Below, piece by piece: positions 37,263-44,644 of a DNA stretch of 44,644 bases (the first letter of the stretch is position 1; each line of letters begins with the position of its first letter). The stretch is from Prochlorococcus sp. AG-402-G06 (GTDB taxonomy: Bacteria > Cyanobacteriota > Cyanobacteriia > PCC-6307 > Cyanobiaceae), in NCBI GenBank assembly GCA_003277985.1, contig QCHR01000010.1, positions 1-44,644 on the forward strand, written 5' to 3'. The notes beneath the pieces were generated by a model. That model worked only from the letters and a program-made list of their open reading frames with translations. It had not been told where the DNA came from and ran no database searches. The position numbers were made by a program, and so were the translations under genes.

Positions 37263-37320
37263 TATAATAGGCCAATTATATTAGTTTCCTTTTGCCGCTC
37301 TCGATGTGTGTACTAGTACA
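37263..37320 (+). promoter_or_regulatory. Putative promoter -10 and 12-bp palindrome before the PsbN-like gene
   Basis: A consensus TATAAT stands at 37263-37268, with no well-spaced -35. About 40 nt downstream, TGTACTAGTACA (37309-37320) is a perfect 12-bp palindrome, 22 nt before the first possible ATG. It would lie in the 5' UTR or serve as an operator. The GTA...TAC symmetry recalls but does not match the NtcA consensus GTA-N8-TAC. Confidence 0.4.
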
Positions 37321-37342
37321 GTAGAATCAATTGAATTGAATA

Positions 37343-37585
37343 ATGTTAATGGAAACCTCAACTACAGATCCAACTTTATTGATGCTAATAGGAGGAATAG
37401 TTGTTTTACTTGCAGGCTCAGTTGCCTACGGAGTTTATTCAACATTCGGCTCAGGCTCAAAAAAGCTAAGGGATACTATTGACGAACACGCAAAAATGCA
37501 TGAATTAGGCATCGCACATGGACATGGTGGAAGTTCAGAGGCCTATGAGATGTCTGGAAAACTTCAAAAGGACCAAATTTCTTAA
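37343..37585 (+). CDS. PsbN-like single-helix protein with extended C-terminus
   Basis: An 80-aa membrane protein (78 from the ATG at 37349, which fits the METS start of PsbN). One transmembrane helix (~12-34) is followed by AYGVYSTFGSGSKKLRDTID, aligning with the PsbN hallmark GYxxYxxFGPxSKxLxDPFDxHED. Canonical PsbN is ~43-46 aa and ends there. This protein continues ~30 residues with a His/Gly-rich piece (MHELGIAHGHGGSSEAYEM). Genuine psbN is normally beside psbH, so this is probably a paralogue or a derived form. PsbN itself assists photosystem II assembly. The role of this variant is unknown. Confidence 0.7.
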   Translation: MLMETSTTDPTLLMLIGGIVVLLAGSVAYGVYSTFGSGSKKLRDTIDEHAKMHELGIAHGHGGSSEAYEMSGKLQKDQIS

Positions 37586-37760
37586 AACCAAAGTTTTTGG
37601 ACTTTATTTGCTTTCGATTATCTTTTGTATATAAATAAATTCTTAGAAATGTATAGAAACTACTTAGATGTAATATTGAAGTATTGAGGCAGTTGAAATT
37701 GATTCCTTTATGTGAAGATAATATCTATTTCATGAAAGAAAATTTATATAAATTTTTCTC

Positions 37761-38429
37761 ATGATAATTAGTATATTGACTGGATTTGCTGCTGGTGCAG
37801 TACATGTAGTTAGCGGAGCAGATCATATGGTCGCAATGGCTCCCTCATCTATACGAAGACCCAAGATAGCTTTAATTGATGGCTTGGCATGGGGGATTGG
37901 ACATTCAGCAGGAGTTTTAATTCTCTCAATATTTGGGATTTTGGCTAAGGACTTAATAAACATTGAATTAATGTCCTCTTATGCTGAGTTTTTTGTTGGT
38001 ATAAGCCTTCTGATTGTGGGCTCCCTAGCTATTAAGACTTCTTTGAAAGTAAACATACACATGCATCAGCATATGCATGGAGAAGAAACTCCTCATAAGC
38101 ATTTTCATTTCCATTCCCCTGGGAATAAGCTTCATAGAACTCATACTCATGCTGCAACGGGATTAGGAGTTTTGCACGGATTCGCTGGTGCTAGTCATTT
38201 GGTTGCTGTTATTCCTGCTTTGGCTTTACCTTTGTTTGGAGCGTTGGCATATCTATTTGCATATTTACTTGGATCAGTATTTGCAATGGGATGCGTTGTT
38301 TTAGGTATATCTTTTGCTACGAGCAAAGCGAATAAAATGTTTTACCCTTTCTTGATGAGATCAGTAGGAGCATTATCAATAGTGACAGGAATATTTTGGC
38401 TTCAAAAGACTACTATTCTAACTTTTTAA
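37761..38429 (+). CDS. UreH/NicO-like membrane protein, putative nickel/cobalt permease
   Basis: A 222-aa, six-helix membrane protein. The first helix carries HVVSGADHMVAMAP, the H-x5-D-H metal motif of the UreH branch, and the second half repeats it as LHGFAGASHLVAVIPA. Between them lies a histidine-rich loop (HMHQHMHGEE, HKHFHFH, HRTHTHA), typical of Ni/Co handling. Picocyanobacteria need nickel for NiSOD and urease, so nickel is the favoured ligand, but this is inferred. Start ATG; a 44-aa membrane mini-gene follows 12 nt later. Confidence 0.8.
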   Translation: MIISILTGFAAGAVHVVSGADHMVAMAPSSIRRPKIALIDGLAWGIGHSAGVLILSIFGILAKDLINIELMSSYAEFFVGISLLIVGSLAIKTSLKVNIHMHQHMHGEETPHKHFHFHSPGNKLHRTHTHAATGLGVLHGFAGASHLVAVIPALALPLFGALAYLFAYLLGSVFAMGCVVLGISFATSKANKMFYPFLMRSVGALSIVTGIFWLQKTTILTF

Positions 38430-38441
38430 AAGTCTTGCTTA

Positions 38442-38576
38442 ATGAATTATACCGCTAGTCTTCTTGCTTTAGGTGGCTTCTTTTTATGGGTTGTTATTGC
38501 GACATTGATTTGGGCAAGAAGGATGAGAAAACTTAAAGAAGAATATTCTTTAAATAAATCAAAATTAAAAAATTAA
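38442..38576 (+). CDS. 44-aa single-helix membrane mini-protein
   Basis: An ATG frame of 44 aa with one hydrophobic helix (LLALGGFFLWVVIATLIWA) and a Lys/Arg-rich cytoplasmic tail (RRMRKLKEEYSLNKSKLKN). It begins 12 nt after the UreH-like gene and could be a small accessory subunit of that permease or a separate protein. Layout resembles CcmD-type or other tiny membrane anchors; no confident family. Confidence 0.55.
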   Translation: MNYTASLLALGGFFLWVVIATLIWARRMRKLKEEYSLNKSKLKN

Positions 38577-38638
38577 TTGATACATCATTTTTCATCTTAA
38601 GATACATATTTATTAGTGAAAATGATTAAAGATTATGT

Positions 38639-38926
38639 ATGATCATTCAACTATATATAAGATTGATGAAAGGTGTTTTGTTTTTCTTAGGTTCTATCTT
38701 TAGATGGCCCGTTCAAAATAGTAAAGAATTTCTAGTTTTGCATGTTTATCTTTTAGGTATATATGGAATAACTTTTTTACTAAGAAACGTAGGTTTAGAA
38801 TTATCTAACCTTATTTTTACCGTTGGTCTAATGGCTCCAATAGGTTATCTCATATACAATGGGTTACCTTTAGATTGTCTTAATTATAAATCTGCAATTA
38901 AAAGGGAATTAAGTTCTCTAAATTAA
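38639..38926 (+). CDS. Small membrane protein, unknown function
   Basis: A 95-aa protein with two or three hydrophobic segments (LYIRLMKGVLFFLGSIF, LHVYLLGIYGITFLL, LIFTVGLMAPIGYLIY) and a short basic C-terminus. No recognised motif. ATG start at 38639. It is 62 nt after the preceding mini-gene and converges with nfu. Confidence 0.55.
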   Translation: MIIQLYIRLMKGVLFFLGSIFRWPVQNSKEFLVLHVYLLGIYGITFLLRNVGLELSNLIFTVGLMAPIGYLIYNGLPLDCLNYKSAIKRELSSLN

Positions 38927-38953
38927 ATAATAAAGGTTAATTAGAAAGTTAAT

Positions 38954-39199
38954 TTATAAAACTTGTATTACCTCGCTAACCTCTGGAATCATCTCTCTAA
39001 GCTTTCTTTCAATACCCATTTTTAACGTCATAGTGCTACTGGGGCAACTTCCGCAGGCTCCCTGAAGTCTAACTTTGACGATTGGTCCATCTATTTCAGC
39101 TATCTCTACATTCCCTCCATCAGCCATAAGAAATGGTCTCAGTTCATCAAGAACCTTTTCAACATTTTCTGTTGTAAGTGCTAGGGTTTCTTCGCTCAT
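38954..39199 (-). CDS. nfu: NifU-like iron-sulfur scaffold (NFU domain)
   Basis: An 81-aa protein consisting of the NFU domain alone: [40 protein letters not shown] with the C-x-x-C cluster site, and [16 protein letters not shown]. In cyanobacteria this stand-alone Nfu is the major scaffold delivering clusters, including to photosystem I. Start ATG. Divergent from mqo. Confidence 0.95.
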   Translation of the reverse strand: MSEETLALTTENVEKVLDELRPFLMADGGNVEIAEIDGPIVKVRLQGACGSCPSSTMTLKMGIERKLREMIPEVSEVIQVL

Positions 39200-39288
39200 T
39201 TCGGTTGACTTAATTTAATTTTGCTTAGCTTAGTTAATTGCAGGATAGTCTGTATGTAATCTTGATAAAGATTTTGCTTAATACCAGT

Positions 39289-40764
39289 GTGTCAGAGTCA
39301 GAAAATACTTATGACGCGGTATTGGTAGGTGCAGGAATTATGAGCTCAACTCTTGCAGTTCTTATGCATGAGCTTGAGCCAGATCTACGATTGCTGGTTG
39401 TCGAAAGATTATCTTCTGCTGGCTTGGAAAGTAGTTGCGCCAAGAATAATGCTGGAACAGGCCATGCAGCTAATTGTGAGCTTAATTACACTCCAATTGA
39501 AGAGGATGGCTCTCTAAGTACTACCAAGGCTTTTGAAATTAATAAATCTTTTGAGCAAAGCTTAGAGTTTTGGGCATCCTTGGCAGAAAAAGGGAAATTG
39601 ATACCAAAAAAATTTTTAAACAAGTTGCCACACATCAGCCTCGTCTTTGGAGATGAAGATATTGGTTTGCTTAAAAAAAGGTTTTCTAAACTTAGTTCAT
39701 ATTCCGCTTTTGCTCAAATGGAATTCACCAAGGATCATGGTGAATTAAAAGATTGGATTCCATTGATTATGGATGGTAGGGAACAGAGTGAAAAGATTGC
39801 CGCGACAAGAATTAAAAGAGGAACTGATATTGATTTTGGAACGTTAACTCGCTCATATATAAATCAAATTGAAGGAGAAGAATCTATTGAGATTAACTAC
39901 TCTACTAATGTCGAAAATCTTCAACAAGATAGTGATGGAGTTTGGTATTTAGCTTTAGAAGGAGCAAAAAAAAATAGAATTGTTAGATCAAATTTTGTTT
40001 TCCTTGGTGCAGGAGGAGGAGCTTTATCCCTTTTGCAAAAATCGGGAATTCCAGAAGGATTGTCATATGCAGGGTTTCCTGTCAGCGGTAAATGGTTGAT
40101 TTGTGATGAGGAGAAAACAACAAAAACACATAATGCAAAGGTTTATGGGAACGCAGCAGTTGGAGCACCACCAATGTCTGTCCCACATTTAGACACAAGA
40201 TGGATAGGCGGAAAAAGATCTCTTTTGTTTGGTCCTTTTGCAGGATTTAGCTCAAATTTCTTAAAATATGGATCAAAACTGGATTTGTTTAGATCAATAA
40301 AAAAAACGAATCTTTTCCCTATGTTGCAAGCAGGATTTGACAATATTGATCTGGGAAAATACTTATTAAATCAATTAATACAAACAAATGAAGATCGAAT
40401 AAAAACTTTACAAAGATTTCTTCCTCAGGCTTCACCTAATGATTGGAATCTTTCAATTGCAGGACAACGTGTTCAAATAATTAAACAAACCTCTAAGGGT
40501 GGTGTTTTAAAAATGGGTACAGAAGTTGTTACTTCATCAGATGGATCCTTAGCTGCTTTGCTTGGGGCTTCTCCTGGCGCAAGCACAGCAGTAACAATCA
40601 TGATTGAAGTTTTAAACCGGTGCTGGCAGGAAAAAATGAAATCAAGTAAATGGAAAAATAAAATGCTAGAGCTGTTCCCCAGTATTGGGAAAGATATTAA
40701 TTCAAATCAAGAAGCACTTTTGGCAATTCGCAAAAGAAACGATTTCTTACTTAAATTAATTTAA
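39289..40764 (+). CDS. mqo: Malate:quinone oxidoreductase
   Basis: A membrane-associated FAD enzyme oxidising malate to oxaloacetate and reducing quinone. The 491-aa protein (from GTG 39289) has YDAVLVGAGIMSSTLAVLMH (FAD Rossmann), CAKNNAGTGHAANCELNYTP, GTDIDFGTLTRSYINQ, FLGAGGGALSLLQKSGIPEG, GFPVSGKWLIC and GTEVVTSSDGSLAALLGASPGAS. A longer frame opens at TTG 39238, but the extra 17 residues precede the FAD motif atypically and the GTG gives family length. Confidence 0.95.
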   Translation: MSESENTYDAVLVGAGIMSSTLAVLMHELEPDLRLLVVERLSSAGLESSCAKNNAGTGHAANCELNYTPIEEDGSLSTTKAFEINKSFEQSLEFWASLAEKGKLIPKKFLNKLPHISLVFGDEDIGLLKKRFSKLSSYSAFAQMEFTKDHGELKDWIPLIMDGREQSEKIAATRIKRGTDIDFGTLTRSYINQIEGEESIEINYSTNVENLQQDSDGVWYLALEGAKKNRIVRSNFVFLGAGGGALSLLQKSGIPEGLSYAGFPVSGKWLICDEEKTTKTHNAKVYGNAAVGAPPMSVPHLDTRWIGGKRSLLFGPFAGFSSNFLKYGSKLDLFRSIKKTNLFPMLQAGFDNIDLGKYLLNQLIQTNEDRIKTLQRFLPQASPNDWNLSIAGQRVQIIKQTSKGGVLKMGTEVVTSSDGSLAALLGASPGASTAVTIMIEVLNRCWQEKMKSSKWKNKMLELFPSIGKDINSNQEALLAIRKRNDFLLKLI

Positions 40765-40848
40765 AACTTTAGTACTGGTGAGCTATATTTAATCTTTATT
40801 CAGATTTGAATTGATAAATGAAGATCTTGCTCCTTTAATTGCTTCCGT

Positions 40849-42660
40849 ATGACTACTGTGCCTATTTCTCGTCTGAGGAACTTCTGCATAATTGCGCATA
40901 TTGACCATGGCAAATCAACATTGGCAGATAGGCTTCTTCAGGACACTGGCACTGTCTCCTCTAGAGACATGCAAGAGCAATTTTTGGATAATATGGATCT
41001 TGAGAGAGAGAGAGGAATAACTATAAAATTGCAGGCTGCACGTATGAATTATAAAGCGGATGACGGAGAGGAATATGTTCTCAATTTGATCGATACTCCT
41101 GGCCATGTTGACTTCTCATATGAAGTGAGTAGATCATTGCAGGCTTGTGAAGGAGCCTTGCTGGTTGTTGATGCTAGTCAAGGAGTTGAAGCTCAAACTT
41201 TGGCTAATGTTTATCTCGCTTTGGAAAATGATTTAGAAATTATTCCTGTTCTCAATAAAGTTGATTTACCTGGCGCTGATCCTGAGAAAATCAAAAGTGA
41301 GATTGAGTCAATTATTGGTCTAGATACATCTAAGGCAATTTCCTGTTCTGCTAAAACTGGGGTTGGTATTCCAGAAATACTGCAAGCAGTAGTAGATAGA
41401 ATACCTTCTCCGAAAGATAATGCTGATCAAGCTACAAAAGCACTTATTTTTGATTCTTATTACGACCCTTATAGAGGGGTGATTGTCTATTTCAGAATCA
41501 TGAGTGGTGGCATAAGTAAAAAAGACAAGGTTTTACTTATGGCTAGTAAAAAAAGTTATGAGCTAGATGAAATAGGTGTTATGGCTCCTGATCAAGTAAA
41601 AGTAAATTCTCTTCATGCAGGCGAGGTTGGATATTTAGCGGCATCAATCAAAGCAGTTGCTGACGCAAGAGTCGGGGATACAATCACGTTGCAGGATAGA
41701 CCTGCTGAAGAAGCTTTGCCAGGTTATACCGAGGCCAAGCCAATGGTTTTTTGTGGATTGTTTCCCACGGATGCAGATCAATATCCAGATCTAAGAGAAG
41801 CTCTGGATAAATTACAGCTATCCGATGCTGCATTGAAATATGAACCTGAAACAAGTAGTGCAATGGGATTTGGCTTCCGTTGTGGATTTTTAGGTTTATT
41901 ACATATGGAAATTGTTCAAGAGCGTTTAGAACGTGAATATGATTTGGATTTAATTGTTACTGCACCATCAGTTATTTATAAAGTGACAATGATTGATGGA
42001 GAAGTTTTAATGATCGATAATCCTGCTACACTTCCAGATCCTCAAAAACGTGAAACCATAGAAGAACCATATGTTCGAATGGAAATTTATGCTCCTAATG
42101 AATACAACGGAACTTTGATGGGCCTTTGTCAGGACAGACGAGGCGACTTTATTGATATGAAGTACATAACAACTGATCGAGTCACTCTAATTTATGAAAT
42201 ACCTCTTGCTGAAGTTGTCACTGACTTCTTTGATCAGATGAAAAGTAGAACTAAGGGATATGCCTCTATGGAATATCACTTGATTGGTTATCGGGAAAAT
42301 GATTTAGTCAGATTAGACGTTTTAATTAATTCAGAACGAGCAGATCCTTTAACGACGATTGTTCATAAAGATAACGCTTATGGTGTCGGGAAAGGACTTG
42401 TTGGGAAATTAAAAGAGCTTATTCCAAAACAGCAATTTAAGATTCCTTTACAAGCTTCAATTGGGAGTCGAATTATTGCAAGTGAAGGTATTAGTGCCTT
42501 ACGAAAAGATGTTTTGTCTAAATGCTATGGGGGAGATATTTCTAGAAAAAAGAAATTGTTGAAGAAACAGGCAAAAGGAAAAAAACGAATGAAGTCAATG
42601 GGAAAAGTAGATGTTCCCCAAGAGGCTTTTATGGCTGTATTAAAATTAAATAATGATTAA
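40849..42660 (+). CDS. lepA: Elongation factor 4 (LepA)
   Basis: A translational GTPase acting in ribosome biogenesis/back-translocation. The 603-aa protein has [19 protein letters not shown] (G1), [20 protein letters not shown] (G2), [14 protein letters not shown] (G3), [13 protein letters not shown] (G4) and the LepA-specific C-terminus ending in the basic [19 protein letters not shown]. Start ATG after an AT-rich leader of ~85 nt. Single gene. Confidence 0.98.
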   Translation: MTTVPISRLRNFCIIAHIDHGKSTLADRLLQDTGTVSSRDMQEQFLDNMDLERERGITIKLQAARMNYKADDGEEYVLNLIDTPGHVDFSYEVSRSLQACEGALLVVDASQGVEAQTLANVYLALENDLEIIPVLNKVDLPGADPEKIKSEIESIIGLDTSKAISCSAKTGVGIPEILQAVVDRIPSPKDNADQATKALIFDSYYDPYRGVIVYFRIMSGGISKKDKVLLMASKKSYELDEIGVMAPDQVKVNSLHAGEVGYLAASIKAVADARVGDTITLQDRPAEEALPGYTEAKPMVFCGLFPTDADQYPDLREALDKLQLSDAALKYEPETSSAMGFGFRCGFLGLLHMEIVQERLEREYDLDLIVTAPSVIYKVTMIDGEVLMIDNPATLPDPQKRETIEEPYVRMEIYAPNEYNGTLMGLCQDRRGDFIDMKYITTDRVTLIYEIPLAEVVTDFFDQMKSRTKGYASMEYHLIGYRENDLVRLDVLINSERADPLTTIVHKDNAYGVGKGLVGKLKELIPKQQFKIPLQASIGSRIIASEGISALRKDVLSKCYGGDISRKKKLLKKQAKGKKRMKSMGKVDVPQEAFMAVLKLNND

Positions 42661-42676
42661 AAGATGTTTTTATGAT

Positions 42677-42844
42677 TTATGTTCGTTTTACATGGCTTAT
42701 CTCACTTGAATTATTTATAAACATTGAGACTTCCTGATTCCCTTTGTCTTTGGTTAGGTTTGTCCATATAAAACCTATAATTATTAATAAAGCAATGGTT
42801 ATTGAGAGCTCTCCTACGGTGAGACCATCAGTTTTAAAATGCAT
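42677..42844 (-). CDS. 55-aa prepilin-like membrane mini-protein
   Basis: An ATG frame of 55 aa. The first six residues (MHFKTD) are followed by G-LTVGELSITIALLIIIGFIW: a glycine, then a hydrophobic helix with Glu at +5. This is the type III/IV prepilin signal (cleavage after Gly, E5 required). After the helix comes a short polar tail (KDKGNQEVSM ... ISHVKRT), much shorter than a pilin globular domain. It could be a minor pseudopilin-like anchor or a coincidental single-pass protein. It is convergent with lepA (16 nt) and divergent from the permease at 42936. Confidence 0.6.
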   Translation of the reverse strand: MHFKTDGLTVGELSITIALLIIIGFIWTNLTKDKGNQEVSMFINNSSEISHVKRT

Positions 42845-42935
42845 CTTAGATTGTACGTATTAATTTATTTAAGCAATATTTTTTTTAATTTCTACCTTTT
42901 ACAGCTAAATTTAATTAGGTCTTATTATTTGATCA

Positions 42936-43793
42936 TTGAATCTGAAAGATTTGTTAAGGCGAAAGAATTTATCGACACGCTTATTGTTCGCCGGACTGAT
43001 AATTTTATCCGTATATATAGGTATCTCTATCTTTATGCCTCTATTAATCTCTTTAAAGATTGTACCTAATGGTGAATTTGGGCTAGGGAATCCGATTTTT
43101 TCAGCTCCATCCATAGACCATTGGTGTGGAACAGATCGATTAGGCAGAGATGTTTGTATTAGAACTTTGGCTGCGAGTGGAGTTGCGTTACAGGTTGTTT
43201 TTGTTGCCGTATCTCTTGCCGTTCTCATAGGAATACCTTTGGGACTTTTAAGTGGCTATATTGGTGGGCTTTTGGACAGGATTTTGGTGCTTTTCATGGA
43301 TACTCTTTATACAATTCCTGTCCTTCTTCTTTCTGTTGTGATGGCATTTTTATTGGGTAGAGGCATAATGAATGCCTCAATCGCATTGTGCGTCGTTTAT
43401 ATTCCCCAATATTTTCGACTTGTTAGAAACCAGACTTCACAGGTTAAATCAGAACTTTATATTGAGGCAGCCATATCAATGGGAGCATCCCCTTTTTGGG
43501 TAATCAGAAAGTACCTTCTTAAAAATGTTCTTACTTCTGTCCCTGTGGTCTTAACACTAAATGCTGCAGATGCGGTATTAGTGCTTGGAGGATTAGGATT
43601 TCTTGGATTAGGTCTTCCTGAGAATATTCCAGAGTGGGGAAGCGATTTAAATATGGCGTTAGTTGCATTGCCTACTGGCATCTGGTGGACAGCTATCTAT
43701 CCAGGGATGGCAATGTTCGTTTTAGTGTTGGGGTTATCTTTTATTGGAGAAGGTTTAGAGAAATTTATAAGTGAAACTAGTCCGCAGGACTAA
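42936..43793 (+). CDS. ABC transporter permease, DppC/oligopeptide-nickel type
   Basis: An inner-membrane permease of 285 aa with five to six helices. It has the N-terminal segment HWCGTDRLGRDVCIRTL typical of DppC/OppC. The coupling loop ELYIEAAISMGASPFWVIRKYLL (EAA motif) and LNAADAVLVLGGLGFLGLGLPENIPEWG follow. The start is TTG at 42936. No ATPase, partner DppB permease or binding protein lies beside it, so it must team with dispersed subunits. Substrate probably a peptide or similar small compound. Confidence 0.9.
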   Translation: MNLKDLLRRKNLSTRLLFAGLIILSVYIGISIFMPLLISLKIVPNGEFGLGNPIFSAPSIDHWCGTDRLGRDVCIRTLAASGVALQVVFVAVSLAVLIGIPLGLLSGYIGGLLDRILVLFMDTLYTIPVLLLSVVMAFLLGRGIMNASIALCVVYIPQYFRLVRNQTSQVKSELYIEAAISMGASPFWVIRKYLLKNVLTSVPVVLTLNAADAVLVLGGLGFLGLGLPENIPEWGSDLNMALVALPTGIWWTAIYPGMAMFVLVLGLSFIGEGLEKFISETSPQD

Positions 43794-43814
43794 ATCATAC
43801 TTGAGGCTTGGAAT

Positions 43815-44504
43815 TTAATATCTCATTTTTTCTGTTCTTGGGAGATCATCTATAATTTCACCTTTATCATTGAGTTCTGGATACTCTTTGCCTTCACTTT
43901 TGCACCATTTAGCGACCTCGGGATACGACCACTCGAAGATCTTCTCTTTGTATGTTTGTTGACTCATACCTTCTCCAGCTTCAGGAATTATATTGGCTAC
44001 TTGACGTTGCCTTATGGCTTCAAACAATAACGCCGACGCAGCAACTGATACATTCAAAGATTCAACCATTCCTCTCATTGGAATATGAATATGCTCATCC
44101 ATTAGACTCGCGGCTTCTTCACTGATACCCCATTTTTCGGCACCTAGAACAAATGCTGTTGGCCCATTGAAATCACATTTTCTGTAGTCAATTGATTTTG
44201 GATTCAAGCTCGTACCATACAATTTAAATCCTTTGTGTTTAAGAATTTTTATTGCTTCGGTGGTTTCTTTGTACTGATTTATTTGGACCCATTTCTGGCT
44301 CCCTTGCGCGGTGCTATTAAAAGTTAAAAACTTTTCTTTGTTGAAGATTGCATATGCTTCAAGAACACCAACTGCATCGCAACTTCGTATTATTGCTGAG
44401 AGGTTATGCGGCTTTTCAACATTCTCAATTAATAGGGTGAGATCAGAAATTCTCCTGTTAAGTACTGATTTTAGACGTTCAAAACGTCTAGGAAGGAGAG
44501 GCAT
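43815..44504 (-). CDS. trmH: tRNA (guanosine-18-2'-O)-methyltransferase
   Basis: A SPOUT enzyme methylating the ribose of G18 in the tRNA D loop. The 229-aa protein shows motif 1 in IENVEKPHNLSAIIRSCDAV, motif 2 in AFVLGAEKWGIS, and motif 3 in HIPMRGMVESLNVSVAASAL. Length equals that of E. coli TrmH (229). A C-terminal TrmH extension (KWCKSEGKEYPEL) is also present. Start ATG. Convergent with the permease gene (21 nt). Confidence 0.94.
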   Translation of the reverse strand: MPLLPRRFERLKSVLNRRISDLTLLIENVEKPHNLSAIIRSCDAVGVLEAYAIFNKEKFLTFNSTAQGSQKWVQINQYKETTEAIKILKHKGFKLYGTSLNPKSIDYRKCDFNGPTAFVLGAEKWGISEEAASLMDEHIHIPMRGMVESLNVSVAASALLFEAIRQRQVANIIPEAGEGMSQQTYKEKIFEWSYPEVAKWCKSEGKEYPELNDKGEIIDDLPRTEKMRY

Positions 44505-44644
44505 CTCTAATGATTTATTGAATAAATGTGGCTCTTTGATAAGGATAGTTGTTTTAATTAATTATGTAAAACCAAATAAATAACTTAATTAAATAAAAAT
44601 AAGTGTTTAAAAATAGTACATAAAAGAAAAGCTCCTAGCCGTTA
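44505..44644. other. Window-edge intergenic sequence
   Basis: About 140 nt of AT-rich DNA after the trmH start. It should contain the trmH promoter. I see no convincing gene, RNA or repeat before the window ends. Confidence 0.5.

Overview
This is a stretch of ordinary core chromosome from a picocyanobacterium, almost certainly Prochlorococcus and probably a low-light, NATL-like strain. Evidence for a cyanobacterium: psaE, a minimal high-light-inducible (hli) gene, a pipX-pipY pair, a light-repressed HPF homologue, a DUF4278 mini-protein, a PsbN-like protein and a cobalamin gene. Evidence for a streamlined AT-rich genome: small intergenic gaps, many 4-nt gene overlaps, frequent TTG/GTG starts and several genes under 60 codons. 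The strain assignment rests on gene order and general resemblance, not on a database search.

Layout. 1-2.2 kb: 3' two thirds of 23S rRNA, 5S rRNA and the rRNA-operon terminator. 2.2-8.2 kb: mutM, psaE, an HTH-like conserved protein, a LysM protein, an aldehyde dehydrogenase and two membrane proteins. 8.2-11.2 kb: the only clearly accessory pocket. It holds a DUF4278 mini-gene, hli, orphan or decayed small frames, several good hairpins and a wrecked tyrosine-integrase gene lying just downstream of tRNA-Thr and tRNA-Tyr. 11.3-14.1 kb: aroQ, miaE, cobI and, convergent, dus. 14.4-19.3 kb: a co-directional run der, ecfT/cbiQ-like, pipX, pipY, sepF, proC. 19.2-22.6 kb, minus strand: hpf, deoC, recO, GT4 glycosyltransferase. 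22.6-28.5 kb, plus strand: lipB, acyl-activating enzyme, ylqD-like, pdhC, queA. 28.6-33.0 kb, minus strand: rpsD, then a sulfur-amino-acid cluster of two tandem MetB-family enzymes and cysK. 33.1-36.6 kb: yidD, a glutaredoxin-like gene, murE and a class V PLP enzyme. 36.7-39.2 kb: a run of small membrane or hypothetical proteins including a PsbN-like protein, a UreH/NicO-like metal permease and nfu. 39.3-44.6 kb: mqo, lepA, a 55-aa protein with a prepilin-like N-terminus, an orphan DppC-type permease and trmH.

How the genes fit together. Translation and RNA maintenance dominate (rRNA, tRNAs, miaE, dus, queA, trmH, der, lepA, hpf, rpsD). There is a clear sulfur block (two MetB-family enzymes, cysK, and possibly the class V lyase-like enzyme), lipoate and pyruvate dehydrogenase functions (lipB, pdhC), nitrogen signalling through PipX/PipY, and respiratory malate oxidation (mqo).

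I see no CRISPR array, insertion sequence, intact prophage or multi-gene defence system. Nothing here looks like a wholly new system. The best leads are the integrase fossil beside the tRNAs, the PsbN-like paralogue, the tiny prepilin-like protein, several perfect inverted repeats in 5' regions, and a well-coded small frame with a strong ribosome-binding site but no start codon.
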